Both the position numbers and the translations under genes were made by a program. Of a stretch of DNA of 13,209 bases, positions 7,344-13,209 are shown in pieces. The notes beneath the pieces are model-generated. The model saw only the letters and a program-made list of their open reading frames with translations. It did not search any database and was not told the DNA's origin. Origin of the DNA: HGM13006 sp963649625 (GTDB taxonomy: Bacteria; Bacillota; Clostridia; Oscillospirales; Oscillospiraceae); NCBI GenBank assembly GCA_963649625.1, contig CAVJIP010000160.1:1-13209 (forward strand), in the 5' to 3' direction. How positions within the stretch are numbered: the stretch's first letter is position 1; every line of letters begins with the position of its first letter.

Positions 7344-8042
7344 ATGTTAGAGGAACTCAAGCGCAGCGTTTATGAGGCAAATATGCTGCTGCCCCACTAT
7401 GGGCTGGTAACGTTCACCTGGGGAAACGTCAGTGGGTTTGATCGGGCAAAGGGTCTGGTGGTCATTAAGCCCTCCGGCGTGGCCTATGAGGCTATGAGGC
7501 CGGAGGATATGGTGGTGGTGAGCCTTGACGGTGCTACGGTGGAGGGGCAGCTTCGGCCCTCTTCGGATACCGCCACCCATATTGCGCTATATCAGGCTTT
7601 TCCGGCCATAAACGGGATCGTTCACACCCATTCCCGGTGGGCCACTGCCTGGGCTCAGGCAGGCAGGTCTATCCCCTGCTACGGTACCACCCATGCGGAT
7701 TACTTCTATGGTGAGATTCCCTGTACCCGGGATCTCACCGGGGAGGAGATTCGGGAGGACTATGAAGGGAACACTGGGCTGATGATTGTCCAGCGGTTTT
7801 CGGGGCTGGATCCGGCAGCAGTTCCCGGAGTTTTGTGCTCTCACCATGGCCCTTTTGCCTGGGGCAAGGATGCCATGGATGCGGTACATAACGCAGTGGT
7901 TATGGAAACCGTTGCGGAGATGGCCTATCACTGTGAGCAGCTAAATGGTCAGGCCGGGCCCGTCTCCCGGGCTCAGTTGGACAAGCACTATTTCCGCAAG
8001 CACGGCAAAAACGCCTATTACGGCCAGGAGATACGCCCATGA
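7344..8042 (+). CDS. ulaF: L-ribulose-5-phosphate 4-epimerase (UlaF/AraD family)
   Basis: A zinc-dependent class II aldolase-fold epimerase that converts L-ribulose-5-phosphate to D-xylulose-5-phosphate. Numbering from the chosen start gives 232 residues. Zinc ligands are His94 and His96 (GIVHTHS) and His168 (HHGPFAWGK). Catalytic candidates are Asp75 (PSSDTATH), Asp119 (GTTHADYF) and Tyr226 (AYYGQ), all matching E. coli AraD residues one to three positions later. PHYGLVTFTWGNVS and GLVVIKPSGVAYE resemble UlaF more than AraD as recalled. An ATG at 7338 is in frame, but ATG 7344 is preferred: GAGGA (7333-7337) is then six bases upstream, and the protein begins MLEELK like E. coli AraD (MLEDLK). 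The stop overlaps the ulaE start by four bases (ATGA). Confidence 0.94.
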   Translation: MLEELKRSVYEANMLLPHYGLVTFTWGNVSGFDRAKGLVVIKPSGVAYEAMRPEDMVVVSLDGATVEGQLRPSSDTATHIALYQAFPAINGIVHTHSRWATAWAQAGRSIPCYGTTHADYFYGEIPCTRDLTGEEIREDYEGNTGLMIVQRFSGLDPAAVPGVLCSHHGPFAWGKDAMDAVHNAVVMETVAEMAYHCEQLNGQAGPVSRAQLDKHYFRKHGKNAYYGQEIRP

Positions 8043-8908
8043 GAGAATACGTTCTGGGATTGTATGAAAAAAGTATGCCCAACGAGCTGCCCCTGCGGGA
8101 GAAGCTGCTGCTGGCACAGGCCTCTGGCTATGACTTTCTGGAGCTGTCCATCGACGAGACGGAGGAAAAGCTAAACCGGCTCCAGTGGAACGGGGCCACC
8201 CGCCGCTCTGCGCTTCTGGCTATGGAGGAAGCCAAGCTGCCCATACGCTCTATCTGTCTCAGTGGTCATCGGAAATATCCCCTGGGCCATCCCGACCCGG
8301 CCATTCGCCGCCGAGGCATGGAGATTATGGAGGGTGCCATCCATCTGGCGGAGGATCTGGGCATTCGGATGATTCAGCTGGCAGGCTACGATGTCTATTA
8401 TGAAGCCGGGACCCAAAGAACCCGGGAGCTCTTTGGCGAAAATCTGGAAAAGAGCGTAAATATGGCGGCAAGGGCCGGTGTGCTTCTGGCCTTTGAAACT
8501 ATGGAAACGGACTTTCTCAACACGGTAAAAAAGGGTATGTACTGGGTGGAGCGGATTGGCTCCCCATATCTACAGATCTACCCGGATTCCGGGAATCTCA
8601 CCAATGCGGCAGTTGCCAGCGGTCAGGACGTGCTGGAGGATCTTCGGGCCGGAGCGGGCCATGTGGCGGCCATGCATCTAAAGGAAACAGTTCCCGGGGT
8701 ATTTCGGGAGGTTCCCTACGGCAGCGGCCATGTGGACTTTGTCGGGATCACAGCCACCGCCATGGATATGGGGGTTCGCCGGTTTCTGGCGGAGTTCTGG
8801 TATGACAGCGGGGGAGATTGGCGGCGCACCCTTCTGGATAACAACCGTTTTCTGCGGCATTACCTGGATCAGGCCGCCGCATCCACGTCTCTCCCCGGGG
8901 GAAACTGA
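8039..8908 (+). CDS. ulaE: L-xylulose/L-ribulose-5-phosphate 3-epimerase (UlaE family)
   Basis: A TIM-barrel sugar-phosphate epimerase interconverting L-xylulose-5-phosphate and L-ribulose-5-phosphate. The 289-residue product is collinear with E. coli UlaE as recalled: LGLYEKSMP near the start, FLELSIDET (33-41), SICLSGHRKYPLG (71-83) and IQLAGYDVYY (112-121). Metal ligands are expected at Glu153 (FETMET), Asp183 (YPDSGN), His213 (MHLKET) and Glu252 (AEFWYD), in family order and spacing. It feeds the 4-epimerase encoded just upstream, with which it shares an ATGA overlap, so the pair is translationally coupled. It ends the clearly sugar-related part of the operon; a 73-base gap with a stem-loop follows. 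Confidence 0.94.
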   Translation: MREYVLGLYEKSMPNELPLREKLLLAQASGYDFLELSIDETEEKLNRLQWNGATRRSALLAMEEAKLPIRSICLSGHRKYPLGHPDPAIRRRGMEIMEGAIHLAEDLGIRMIQLAGYDVYYEAGTQRTRELFGENLEKSVNMAARAGVLLAFETMETDFLNTVKKGMYWVERIGSPYLQIYPDSGNLTNAAVASGQDVLEDLRAGAGHVAAMHLKETVPGVFREVPYGSGHVDFVGITATAMDMGVRRFLAEFWYDSGGDWRRTLLDNNRFLRHYLDQAAASTSLPGGN

Positions 8909-8930
8909 TTCCACACTTCGATACCGGCGC

Positions 8931-8951
8931 TTGAGAGAGGAGCTTTCTCAA
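8931..8951 (+). other. Stem-loop between the sugar genes and the NTF2-like genes
   Basis: TTGAGAGAG (8931-8939) pairs with CTTTCTCAA (8943-8951) through nine base pairs, one of them G-U, with loop GAG. It is followed by AAAG rather than T, so it is not a plus-strand terminator. It sits in the largest gap (73 bases) between ulaE and the first NTF2-like gene, where it may be an mRNA processing or stability element between the two modules. Confidence 0.4.
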
Positions 8952-8981
8952 AAAGCCGCATCAAAAGGAAAGGAGCTTTTT

Positions 8982-9686
8982 ATGTCCTATCAACACCCGA
9001 AAATGGATGCTCTGCACATGGCGGACATGGTAGAGGACATCCACGCCGTTTCCAATTTAATGGGAAATTATACCTTCCTGACCCGCCTGCGGCAGTTTGA
9101 CCGCCAATTTAAGACCTGGAGTACCAATTCTCCTACCCTGACCCTGAATCAAGGCAAATATATCGGCTATGAGGCGGTAAAGGGATTTTTTTTGGATTAC
9201 AACAACGCCCAGACCCGGTGGGCGGGCCAAATCCTGCGGAGCCTATATCCTGACAGCCTGTCCGGGAAATCCGATGAGGCCCTGCGGGCCGCCGGCCCCA
9301 ACACGGTGCTTACCTTTACCACCCCGGTTGTGGAGGTGGCCTTTGACGGAAAAACCGCCAAGGGCCTGTGGTATGTGTTCGGCGAGACCACCGAGGTTTA
9401 TTCCTCCGGCCCCAAGACCGCATGGTATTTTGGACGCTGTGGGGTGGACTTTATCCAGGAGGAGGGCTGCTGGAAATTCTGGCACATGACCCTTTTTACG
9501 GATATTCAATCGCCGGTGGGACAGAACTGGGGCAACAGTGCTATGTATGCCCATGAGGGCATCACCCCTCCGGCTCCCACTATTGCCGAGCCATTTTATC
9601 AGAGCTACTGCGCCGATTATGTTTCCACCATAAACCCGCCGTTTCCCGAGCCCTATGACACATTTTCCAACACATTCAGCTATTAA
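8982..9686 (+). CDS. NTF2/SnoaL-like protein 1
   Basis: A 234-residue soluble protein of the NTF2/SnoaL-like fold, a small cone-shaped scaffold used by many dehydratases, isomerases, cyclases and lyases. The core signature is TPVVEVAFDGKTAKGLWYVFG (114-134), followed by a strand GVDFIQEEGCWKFWHMTLFTDI (154-175). The C-terminus carries PPFPEPYDTF (219-228), also present in protein 2. The frame is open from 8730, but the start is placed at ATG 8982: AAGGAAAGGAG (8965-8975) precedes it, and the upstream codons overlap ulaE. At least two paralogues follow, with only 14 bases before the next gene. No export signal is seen. The substrate is unknown; an elimination or isomerisation role is inferred from the fold only. 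Confidence 0.82.
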   Translation: MSYQHPKMDALHMADMVEDIHAVSNLMGNYTFLTRLRQFDRQFKTWSTNSPTLTLNQGKYIGYEAVKGFFLDYNNAQTRWAGQILRSLYPDSLSGKSDEALRAAGPNTVLTFTTPVVEVAFDGKTAKGLWYVFGETTEVYSSGPKTAWYFGRCGVDFIQEEGCWKFWHMTLFTDIQSPVGQNWGNSAMYAHEGITPPAPTIAEPFYQSYCADYVSTINPPFPEPYDTFSNTFSY

Positions 9687-9700
9687 AGGAGGGACAAAGC

Positions 9701-10393
9701 ATGGCAGCCCTTACACCGGAGGAGCAGATTCAGCGTGCCTTCGACCGAGAACAAATCAAGAATGTTTTTGCCAAGCATTGCTATTGCCATCTTGCTCTGC
9801 GGCACGACCTGGAAATGGAGAAAATTTGGGCCCACAACGCCCCCAATGTGAGCTGGGGCTTTCCCACCGGCTTTCAGGTGGGACGGGACACCGTGTGGGA
9901 TTTTTACGTCAAGCCCAATCTGGCAAAAACCGCACCGCCCAGCGTCTGCCGGATGCACACCTTGACCACACCTCTGATTGAAATTGCCGGAGACGGCCAA
10001 ACCGCCCAGGGAATGTGGTACACGCCTGGCTTTGGACCCATTGACCGGGAGGGCTATGACCCCAGGGATGGGCGGCCCTTGCAGGGAGAATGGATTTACG
10101 AGCACTATGCGGTGGACTTTATCAAAGAGCATGACCAGTGGAAAATCTGGCATATGTTTGTGGCCGGAGATTTCAACTTTGAGGCAGGCACCGGCTACCA
10201 GGAGTCGGTGCAGGCCCCCGGCAGTCAGAAAATTCAGTGGGCGGCTCCCGGCGTGCTCAGCGTCCCCAGATTGGCCTCCACCAAATGGGGCTGGAGCTCC
10301 TTCCCCCACTGGCCGGAGCCCTATGAGGTCTGGACGCCGGAGATCGGCTACGGTGCGGAGAAATTTATGGAAAGGGTCGGTGAGACACTGTGA
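9701..10393 (+). CDS. NTF2/SnoaL-like protein 2
   Basis: A 230-residue paralogue of the preceding product. Shared elements in the same order are TPLIEIAGDGQTAQGMWYTPG (90-110), AVDFIKEHDQWKIWHMFVAGDF (137-158) and HWPEPYEVWTPEIG (203-216). Its N-terminal helix region REQIKNVFAKHCYCHLALRHD (16-36) is followed by DxxxxxKIWAHNAP-like residues and a GRDTVWDFYV segment (61-70), typical of SnoaL-like domains. This copy looks the most complete of the three. ATG 9701 is preceded by AAAGGAGGG at 9685-9693. The stop overlaps the GTG start of the third gene by four bases, so proteins 2 and 3 are probably made together and may form a complex. Function is not assigned. Confidence 0.82.
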   Translation: MAALTPEEQIQRAFDREQIKNVFAKHCYCHLALRHDLEMEKIWAHNAPNVSWGFPTGFQVGRDTVWDFYVKPNLAKTAPPSVCRMHTLTTPLIEIAGDGQTAQGMWYTPGFGPIDREGYDPRDGRPLQGEWIYEHYAVDFIKEHDQWKIWHMFVAGDFNFEAGTGYQESVQAPGSQKIQWAAPGVLSVPRLASTKWGWSSFPHWPEPYEVWTPEIGYGAEKFMERVGETL

Positions 10394-10803
10394 CAGAATT
10401 GGAGCTAAGAGCCCATCGGCTGGCGGCTATAGGCACCGTTGAAAACCTGATGAGCCGAAACGCCTATTACTACGCCGCACATCCCAATATGGCCCAGCCG
10501 GCTCTGCCCGAGGAGCCCTCTGTACCCGCAGCTTCGGCGCCTCCGGAGCAGGTGGATATGCCGGTGCGCTGTCTGGCCTCTCCGGTCATTGAGATCAGCC
10601 CGGACGGCACTCAGGCCCGGGGGCTGTGGTACTCCCCCGGCTTTTCTCTGCACCATGATCACCGGGAGGGCCGTGCCGCCGTGGAGTGGAGATGGGAGGT
10701 GTGCCGTGGGTCTTTCACCTACGAAAATGGCACATGGCAGCTTTCGGAGCAGGCGTTCCAGGTGGACATAACCGCAGTGGAGCCCTCCTCCTGGACGGAG
10801 TAG
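10390..10803 (+). CDS. NTF2/SnoaL-like protein 3, shortened paralogue
   Basis: A 137-residue divergent relative of the two preceding proteins. It keeps the core signature SPVIEISPDGTQARGLWYSPG (64-84) and a following strand FTYENGTWQLSEQAFQVDI (109-127). It lacks the WKxWHM motif of its neighbours (here WQLSEQ), the C-terminal PEPY tail, and most of the N-terminal half. Residues 36-56 are a Pro/Ala-rich stretch instead. The start is GTG at 10390, overlapping the stop of protein 2 in GTGA, so translation is coupled. It may be a non-catalytic partner subunit or a decaying duplicate; the intact frame and coupled start favour a real protein. A strong terminator follows 33 bases after the stop. 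Confidence 0.72.
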   Translation: MTELELRAHRLAAIGTVENLMSRNAYYYAAHPNMAQPALPEEPSVPAASAPPEQVDMPVRCLASPVIEISPDGTQARGLWYSPGFSLHHDHREGRAAVEWRWEVCRGSFTYENGTWQLSEQAFQVDITAVEPSSWTE

Positions 10804-10835
10804 CGCATTGTTTCAAAATTCCCTTAACAGGCCGA

Positions 10836-10866
10836 AAAAGCACCGAGACAGGCTCTCGGTGCTTTT
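10836..10866. terminator. Bidirectional intrinsic terminator between convergent genes
   Basis: A perfect 13-bp stem (10836-10848 with 10854-10866) has the five-base loop CAGGC. On the plus strand the stem ends in TTTT, followed by CCTT; on the minus strand it ends in TTTTT. It can therefore stop the sugar/NTF2 operon from the left and the crotonase gene from the right. Confidence 0.9.
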
Positions 10867-10941
10867 CCTTACCCTGGCGGGGCCGATGCCGGCCTTTCAG
10901 CCGCAGTACCAGCCTCCGCAAGGGATTATCATCGCTGCTGA

Positions 10942-11958
10942 TTAGAATGCGTTGTACCAGTCGGGCTCGTTGGAGTGCTCGAACTCATAGGGGTTGGCAA
11001 TCTCGCCGGACTCCACCTTCTTGAACCAGGCAGCGGCATTGGCAGCCATGTTGTTCCAGGACTCGAAGGTCTGAGGCTTCTCCATATCCTTGGTGGCATA
11101 ACGATAGTCGTTGACGCGGGAGATGTACTTCTCATCCTGCTGTGCGGAGTTCTCATCGCCCAGGGTGCCGTCAGCGATACGGAGCAGAGAGCCGTACTGC
11201 TCGGAAACAGTGTGCAGCTTCAGATCCTCAACCAGCAGCTTCTTCAGAGGCCGCTTTGCCAGGTTGGCCATAATGGTGCGGTTCTCATAGGGCATACGCT
11301 TCCACATACGAGCGATCTCCCAGGCACGCTCGATGGCGTGGCCCTTCTCAACCACCTCGGAAACCATGCCGGCATCCAGCATTTCCTTGGCGGTGATCTG
11401 ACGGGAGGTCATCATGTAGTAGTTGCCCCGCTTGGTGCCCAGATAATGCTGAGCCATCAGGCCCATGCCGTCGCCGGGAACCAGGCCGCCTTGCGCATGG
11501 GGAACCTCAATCTTGGTGTCCTCGGTCACGATGGTCACATCGCACAGGAAAGCGGAATCCCAGTGGAAGCCGGGGCCGGTCATTGCGCCGATGGTGGGAA
11601 CATCCAGATCGAACACCATGTTCTTAATCAGGTTGGTGTCGTCAAAGTACTGATGCTGGAAACGCTGAGTGGGCAGCTCGGAGTAAGTCTCCCAGCCGTT
11701 GGCATCGGACTCGATCATCCAGTTCTCGCCGATATGGGTGTAGATGATAATCTCGTTCTTCCAGTCCATGGACAGCACACGGGTGAGCTGGCTCATGGCA
11801 CGATGGGACATACCGGAATGATGCATGGGGCCGTCGTTGGTCTTCCAGGTTACCTGCAGAATGCCGTCCTCACGCTTCAGATCAGCGAAAGCCTTAAACC
11901 ATTCTTTGTACTCGTCAAACTCGGGCAGCTTGACATAATCAGCCAAAGGTCTTGCCAT
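10942..11958 (-). CDS. Crotonase-fold hydrolase resembling 6-oxocamphor hydrolase
   Basis: A 338-residue member of the enoyl-CoA hydratase/isomerase superfamily. The glutamates used by enoyl-CoA hydratase are not conserved: the second is replaced by His154 (VPHAQGG) and the first by Asp134. His132 (GPGFHWD), His154 and Asp163 (VPGDG) correspond to His122, His145 and Asp154 of Rhodococcus 6-oxocamphor hydrolase as recalled, with the same 9-residue spacing between the last two. GLVPGDG and YLGTKRGNYYMMTSRQITA also align with it. That enzyme cleaves a cyclic beta-diketone by a retro-Claisen reaction without CoA, so beta-diketone hydrolase is the preferred guess. Residues about 269-338 extend beyond the usual fold. 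The start ATG has GGAGG at 11969-11973 (minus strand). It converges on the NTF2-like genes and has its own promoter. Confidence 0.82.
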   Translation of the reverse strand: MARPLADYVKLPEFDEYKEWFKAFADLKREDGILQVTWKTNDGPMHHSGMSHRAMSQLTRVLSMDWKNEIIIYTHIGENWMIESDANGWETYSELPTQRFQHQYFDDTNLIKNMVFDLDVPTIGAMTGPGFHWDSAFLCDVTIVTEDTKIEVPHAQGGLVPGDGMGLMAQHYLGTKRGNYYMMTSRQITAKEMLDAGMVSEVVEKGHAIERAWEIARMWKRMPYENRTIMANLAKRPLKKLLVEDLKLHTVSEQYGSLLRIADGTLGDENSAQQDEKYISRVNDYRYATKDMEKPQTFESWNNMAANAAAWFKKVESGEIANPYEFEHSNEPDWYNAF

Positions 11959-11988
11959 AATAATGATTCCTCCAAAATAGTAATAATT

Positions 11989-12018
11989 TTAATAAACCTC
12001 TTTTGAGGATTTATCCAT
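11989..12018 (-). other. Possible 9-codon leader ORF before the crotonase-like gene
   Basis: Within the predicted leader, an ATG opens a short frame encoding MDKSSKEVY and ending in TAA at 11989-11991. An AGGAGA-like sequence (12033-12028) lies about ten bases upstream of that ATG. The frame could be a translated leader peptide, but chance is a good alternative in so short a stretch. Confidence 0.15.
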
Positions 12019-12034
12019 AAGTGGTACGTCTCCT

Positions 12035-12063
12035 ATTATAGACGAAAGCCGTGCAAAAGCGAA
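12035..12063 (-). promoter_or_regulatory. Candidate promoter of the crotonase-like gene
   Basis: Reading the minus strand, TATAAT (12040-12035) is a perfect -10 box. With a 17-base spacer the -35 position is TTCGCT (12063-12058), a partial match. The leader would be about 70 bases long and ends in GGAGG before the ATG at 11958. The rest of the gap 11959-12332 shows no other convincing gene. Confidence 0.5.
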
Positions 12064-12296
12064 TATCCAATGCGGAGAAAATGTTTCGCCCCATTGTGTG
12101 ATTTGCCCAAGAATTTTCTCCTCCGTTCTTCAAACCGCCAAAGCGCAGCCCCGGACAGAGAAAAAGCCAGCAGAACCACCAAAAAATCCCCGGCGTTTCC
12201 CCCTTTACACCATGAAAATACTAACACTTTCTAAGCGTAATGTCAAGTTTTATTGCGCCACCTATGCCAGCCTTTCTCCTGTCGGAGCGTCGGCAA

Positions 12297-12326
12297 GGGC
12301 TGCCGAAGCATCTCCTCCGGCAGCCC
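12297..12326 (-). terminator. GC-rich stem-loop after hpf, weak terminator
   Basis: GGGCTGCCG (12297-12305) pairs perfectly with CGGCAGCCC (12318-12326) around a 12-base loop. It starts seven bases after the hpf stop on the minus strand. Only two T follow the stem in that direction, so termination may be partial and some transcription could read into the crotonase-like gene. Confidence 0.5.
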
Positions 12327-12332
12327 AACTGT

Positions 12333-12872
12333 TTACGCCTTATTATCCTCAATCAACCCATAGCCGCCGTCCTTCCGGGCATACACCACGGAGAAGGCTC
12401 CATCCTGGGCCTCGTCCCGGAACACAAAGAAGCTGTGATCCAGCATATTCATCTGAAGAATCGCCTCCTCCACGCTCATGGGCTTTAGAGGGAACCGCTT
12501 TGTTCGGACGATTTCAAACTCCTGCTCCTCCGATCTGGGCTCCTCCTGGGGCAGCTCTGCCGAGCGTGTAAAGGCCTCCGTCCGCAGACGCTTGGCCAGG
12601 CGAGTCTTGTTTCTGCGAATCTGACCCTCAATGGATCCAATGGCTGCGTCCAGGGAGGCCATCATATCCGAGGTCGTCTCTTCCGCCCGGAAGTACATAC
12701 TGCTGGAATGCACTGTTAGCTCCACCCGGCAGTCCTTCTTCTCTCTGCGGAAGGTGACGGTGGCCTCTGCGTCCCTTTTGAAGTATCGCTCCAGCTTGCT
12801 TACCTTTTTCAGGGCATACGCTTTGGTCGCCGCATCCACGGTACACTTCTTTTCGTTTAACTTTACATCCAT
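12333..12872 (-). CDS. hpf: Ribosome hibernation promoting factor, long form
   Basis: A cytoplasmic ribosome-binding protein that stabilises inactive 100S ribosome dimers in stationary phase or stress. The 179-residue product has the S30AE/RaiA N-terminal domain (about 1-100), with basic residues at 87-97 (RRNKTRLAKRL), a Pro/Glu-rich linker (about 101-118), and the dimerising C-terminal domain with FEIVRTKRFPLKPMSVEEAI (119-138) and FFVFRDEAQDGAFSVVYARKDGGYGLIE (148-175). The frame is open to 12941, but the start is set at ATG 12872: AAGGAG (12887-12882, minus strand) lies nine bases before it, and the protein then begins MDVKLNEKK as expected for the family. An upstream extended -10 promoter drives it. 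It is a core housekeeping gene beside accessory metabolism and has no evident link to the operon. Confidence 0.95.
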   Translation of the reverse strand: MDVKLNEKKCTVDAATKAYALKKVSKLERYFKRDAEATVTFRREKKDCRVELTVHSSSMYFRAEETTSDMMASLDAAIGSIEGQIRRNKTRLAKRLRTEAFTRSAELPQEEPRSEEQEFEIVRTKRFPLKPMSVEEAILQMNMLDHSFFVFRDEAQDGAFSVVYARKDGGYGLIEDNKA

Positions 12873-12920
12873 AGCGTTCAGCTCCTTCTCTGGTTGGGGA
12901 GCATGGCTCCCGCTGCCTGT

Positions 12921-12929
12921 AGTATAGCA
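12921..12929 (-). promoter_or_regulatory. Extended -10 promoter of hpf
   Basis: On the minus strand TGCTATACT (12929-12921) is an extended -10 element (TGn plus TATACT, five of six matching the consensus). No good -35 hexamer is seen at 16-18 bases upstream, which is normal for extended -10 promoters. Transcription would begin about 40 bases before the hpf start codon. Confidence 0.55.
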
Positions 12930-13109
12930 CACTTTTCCCAAAAATAGAAGCGTATTGTGGATTTTTTTGTGATTTTTGCCATTCTTCTTTCCGTGAGGAC
13001 TTAAATTTTCAGGAAACCCTCCCGTTGGTTCCCCTCCGCTTGCCGGGGTATTGCGGACGTTCCATGTGCTTTTTGACGAAAATCCCCCTTTGGCTTGTCA
13101 TCTGGCCGC

Positions 13110-13138
13110 TTGCCTTATGGGCTGGATTATGCTAGAAT
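13110..13138 (+). promoter_or_regulatory. Candidate promoter directed out of the right edge
   Basis: TTGCCT (13110-13115), a 17-base spacer, and TAGAAT (13133-13138) match the consensus at 4 and 5 of 6 positions, and TG at 13130-13131 makes an extended -10. It would drive a gene beyond the window. The remaining sequence of the gap 12930-13209 shows no gene; a short CGCCA/TGGCG hairpin lies near the right edge, too weak to call. Confidence 0.5.
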
Positions 13139-13209
13139 GACCCAAGAAAAATCAAGGGCAACACCGCACAATTGCGCCATAGGTCTTTGGCGGTTCTTTT
13201 ACCCCACAA

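Noticed and set aside
8730..8981. N-terminal extension of NTF2-like protein 1 back to 8730
   Set aside because: It would overlap ulaE by about 180 bases. ATG 8982 has a strong ribosome binding site, and the extension has no family resemblance.
10975..12006. A 343-codon open frame on the plus strand across the crotonase-like gene
   Set aside because: It is the antisense of a clear protein family member. Its Gly/Leu/Val/His-rich composition is typical of a mirrored frame in GC-rich DNA, and it has no domain or convincing start.
12036..12227. A 63-codon minus-strand frame in the gap between hpf and the crotonase-like gene
   Set aside because: It starts with GTG without a clear ribosome binding site, runs into the -10 box of the crotonase promoter, and shows no recognisable motif.
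12873..12941. Longer hpf start at 12941
   Set aside because: It would add 23 residues with no family match and would leave little room after the extended -10 promoter; AAGGAG precedes ATG 12872.
1..13209. CRISPR array, transposon, tRNA or phage features
   Set aside because: No regularly spaced repeats, terminal inverted repeats, transposase or integrase frames, or cloverleaf-like sequences were seen.

Overview
The window looks like chromosomal DNA of an anaerobic gut Firmicute, probably a Clostridia/Oscillospiraceae-type bacterium. This is inferred from the moderately high GC content, strong AGGAGG-type ribosome binding sites, a lipoprotein-type solute-binding protein, and a long-form ribosome hibernation factor. 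No ribosomal RNA or other marker is present to fix the taxonomy.

Layout. Positions 1-53 hold the intrinsic terminator of a gene outside the window. An AT-rich regulatory region (about 54-225) with a candidate promoter and two kinds of repeat leads into a long plus-strand gene series (226-10803) that looks like one operon. The order is: UlaG-type L-ascorbate-6-phosphate lactonase; a ribose/xylose-class ABC sugar importer (lipoprotein binding protein, double ATPase, permease); a beta-propeller-like protein of unknown function; an FGGY sugar kinase; UlaF-type L-ribulose-5-phosphate 4-epimerase; UlaE-type L-ribulose-5-phosphate 3-epimerase; and three tandem paralogous NTF2/SnoaL-like proteins, the third much shortened. 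A strong bidirectional terminator (10836-10866) closes the operon. On the minus strand lie a crotonase-fold gene (10942-11958) and the ribosome hibernation factor hpf (12333-12872). A candidate promoter at 13110-13138 points out of the right edge.

How the genes work together. UlaG, UlaE and UlaF are three of the four enzymes that take L-ascorbate-6-phosphate to D-xylulose-5-phosphate in Escherichia coli. The PTS importer that would phosphorylate ascorbate on entry is replaced here by an ABC importer plus an FGGY kinase, and the decarboxylase UlaD is absent. The operon therefore probably imports an unphosphorylated ascorbate-like or L-pentulose-like compound, phosphorylates it inside the cell, and sends it to the pentose phosphate pathway. 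The substrate is inferred, not shown.

The least explained part is the right-hand module: three NTF2/SnoaL-like paralogues at the end of the operon, facing a crotonase whose active-site pattern (His132, His154, Asp163) matches 6-oxocamphor hydrolase rather than enoyl-CoA hydratase. Together with the unknown propeller protein, these are the best candidates for undescribed chemistry, perhaps elimination or isomerisation followed by retro-Claisen C-C cleavage.
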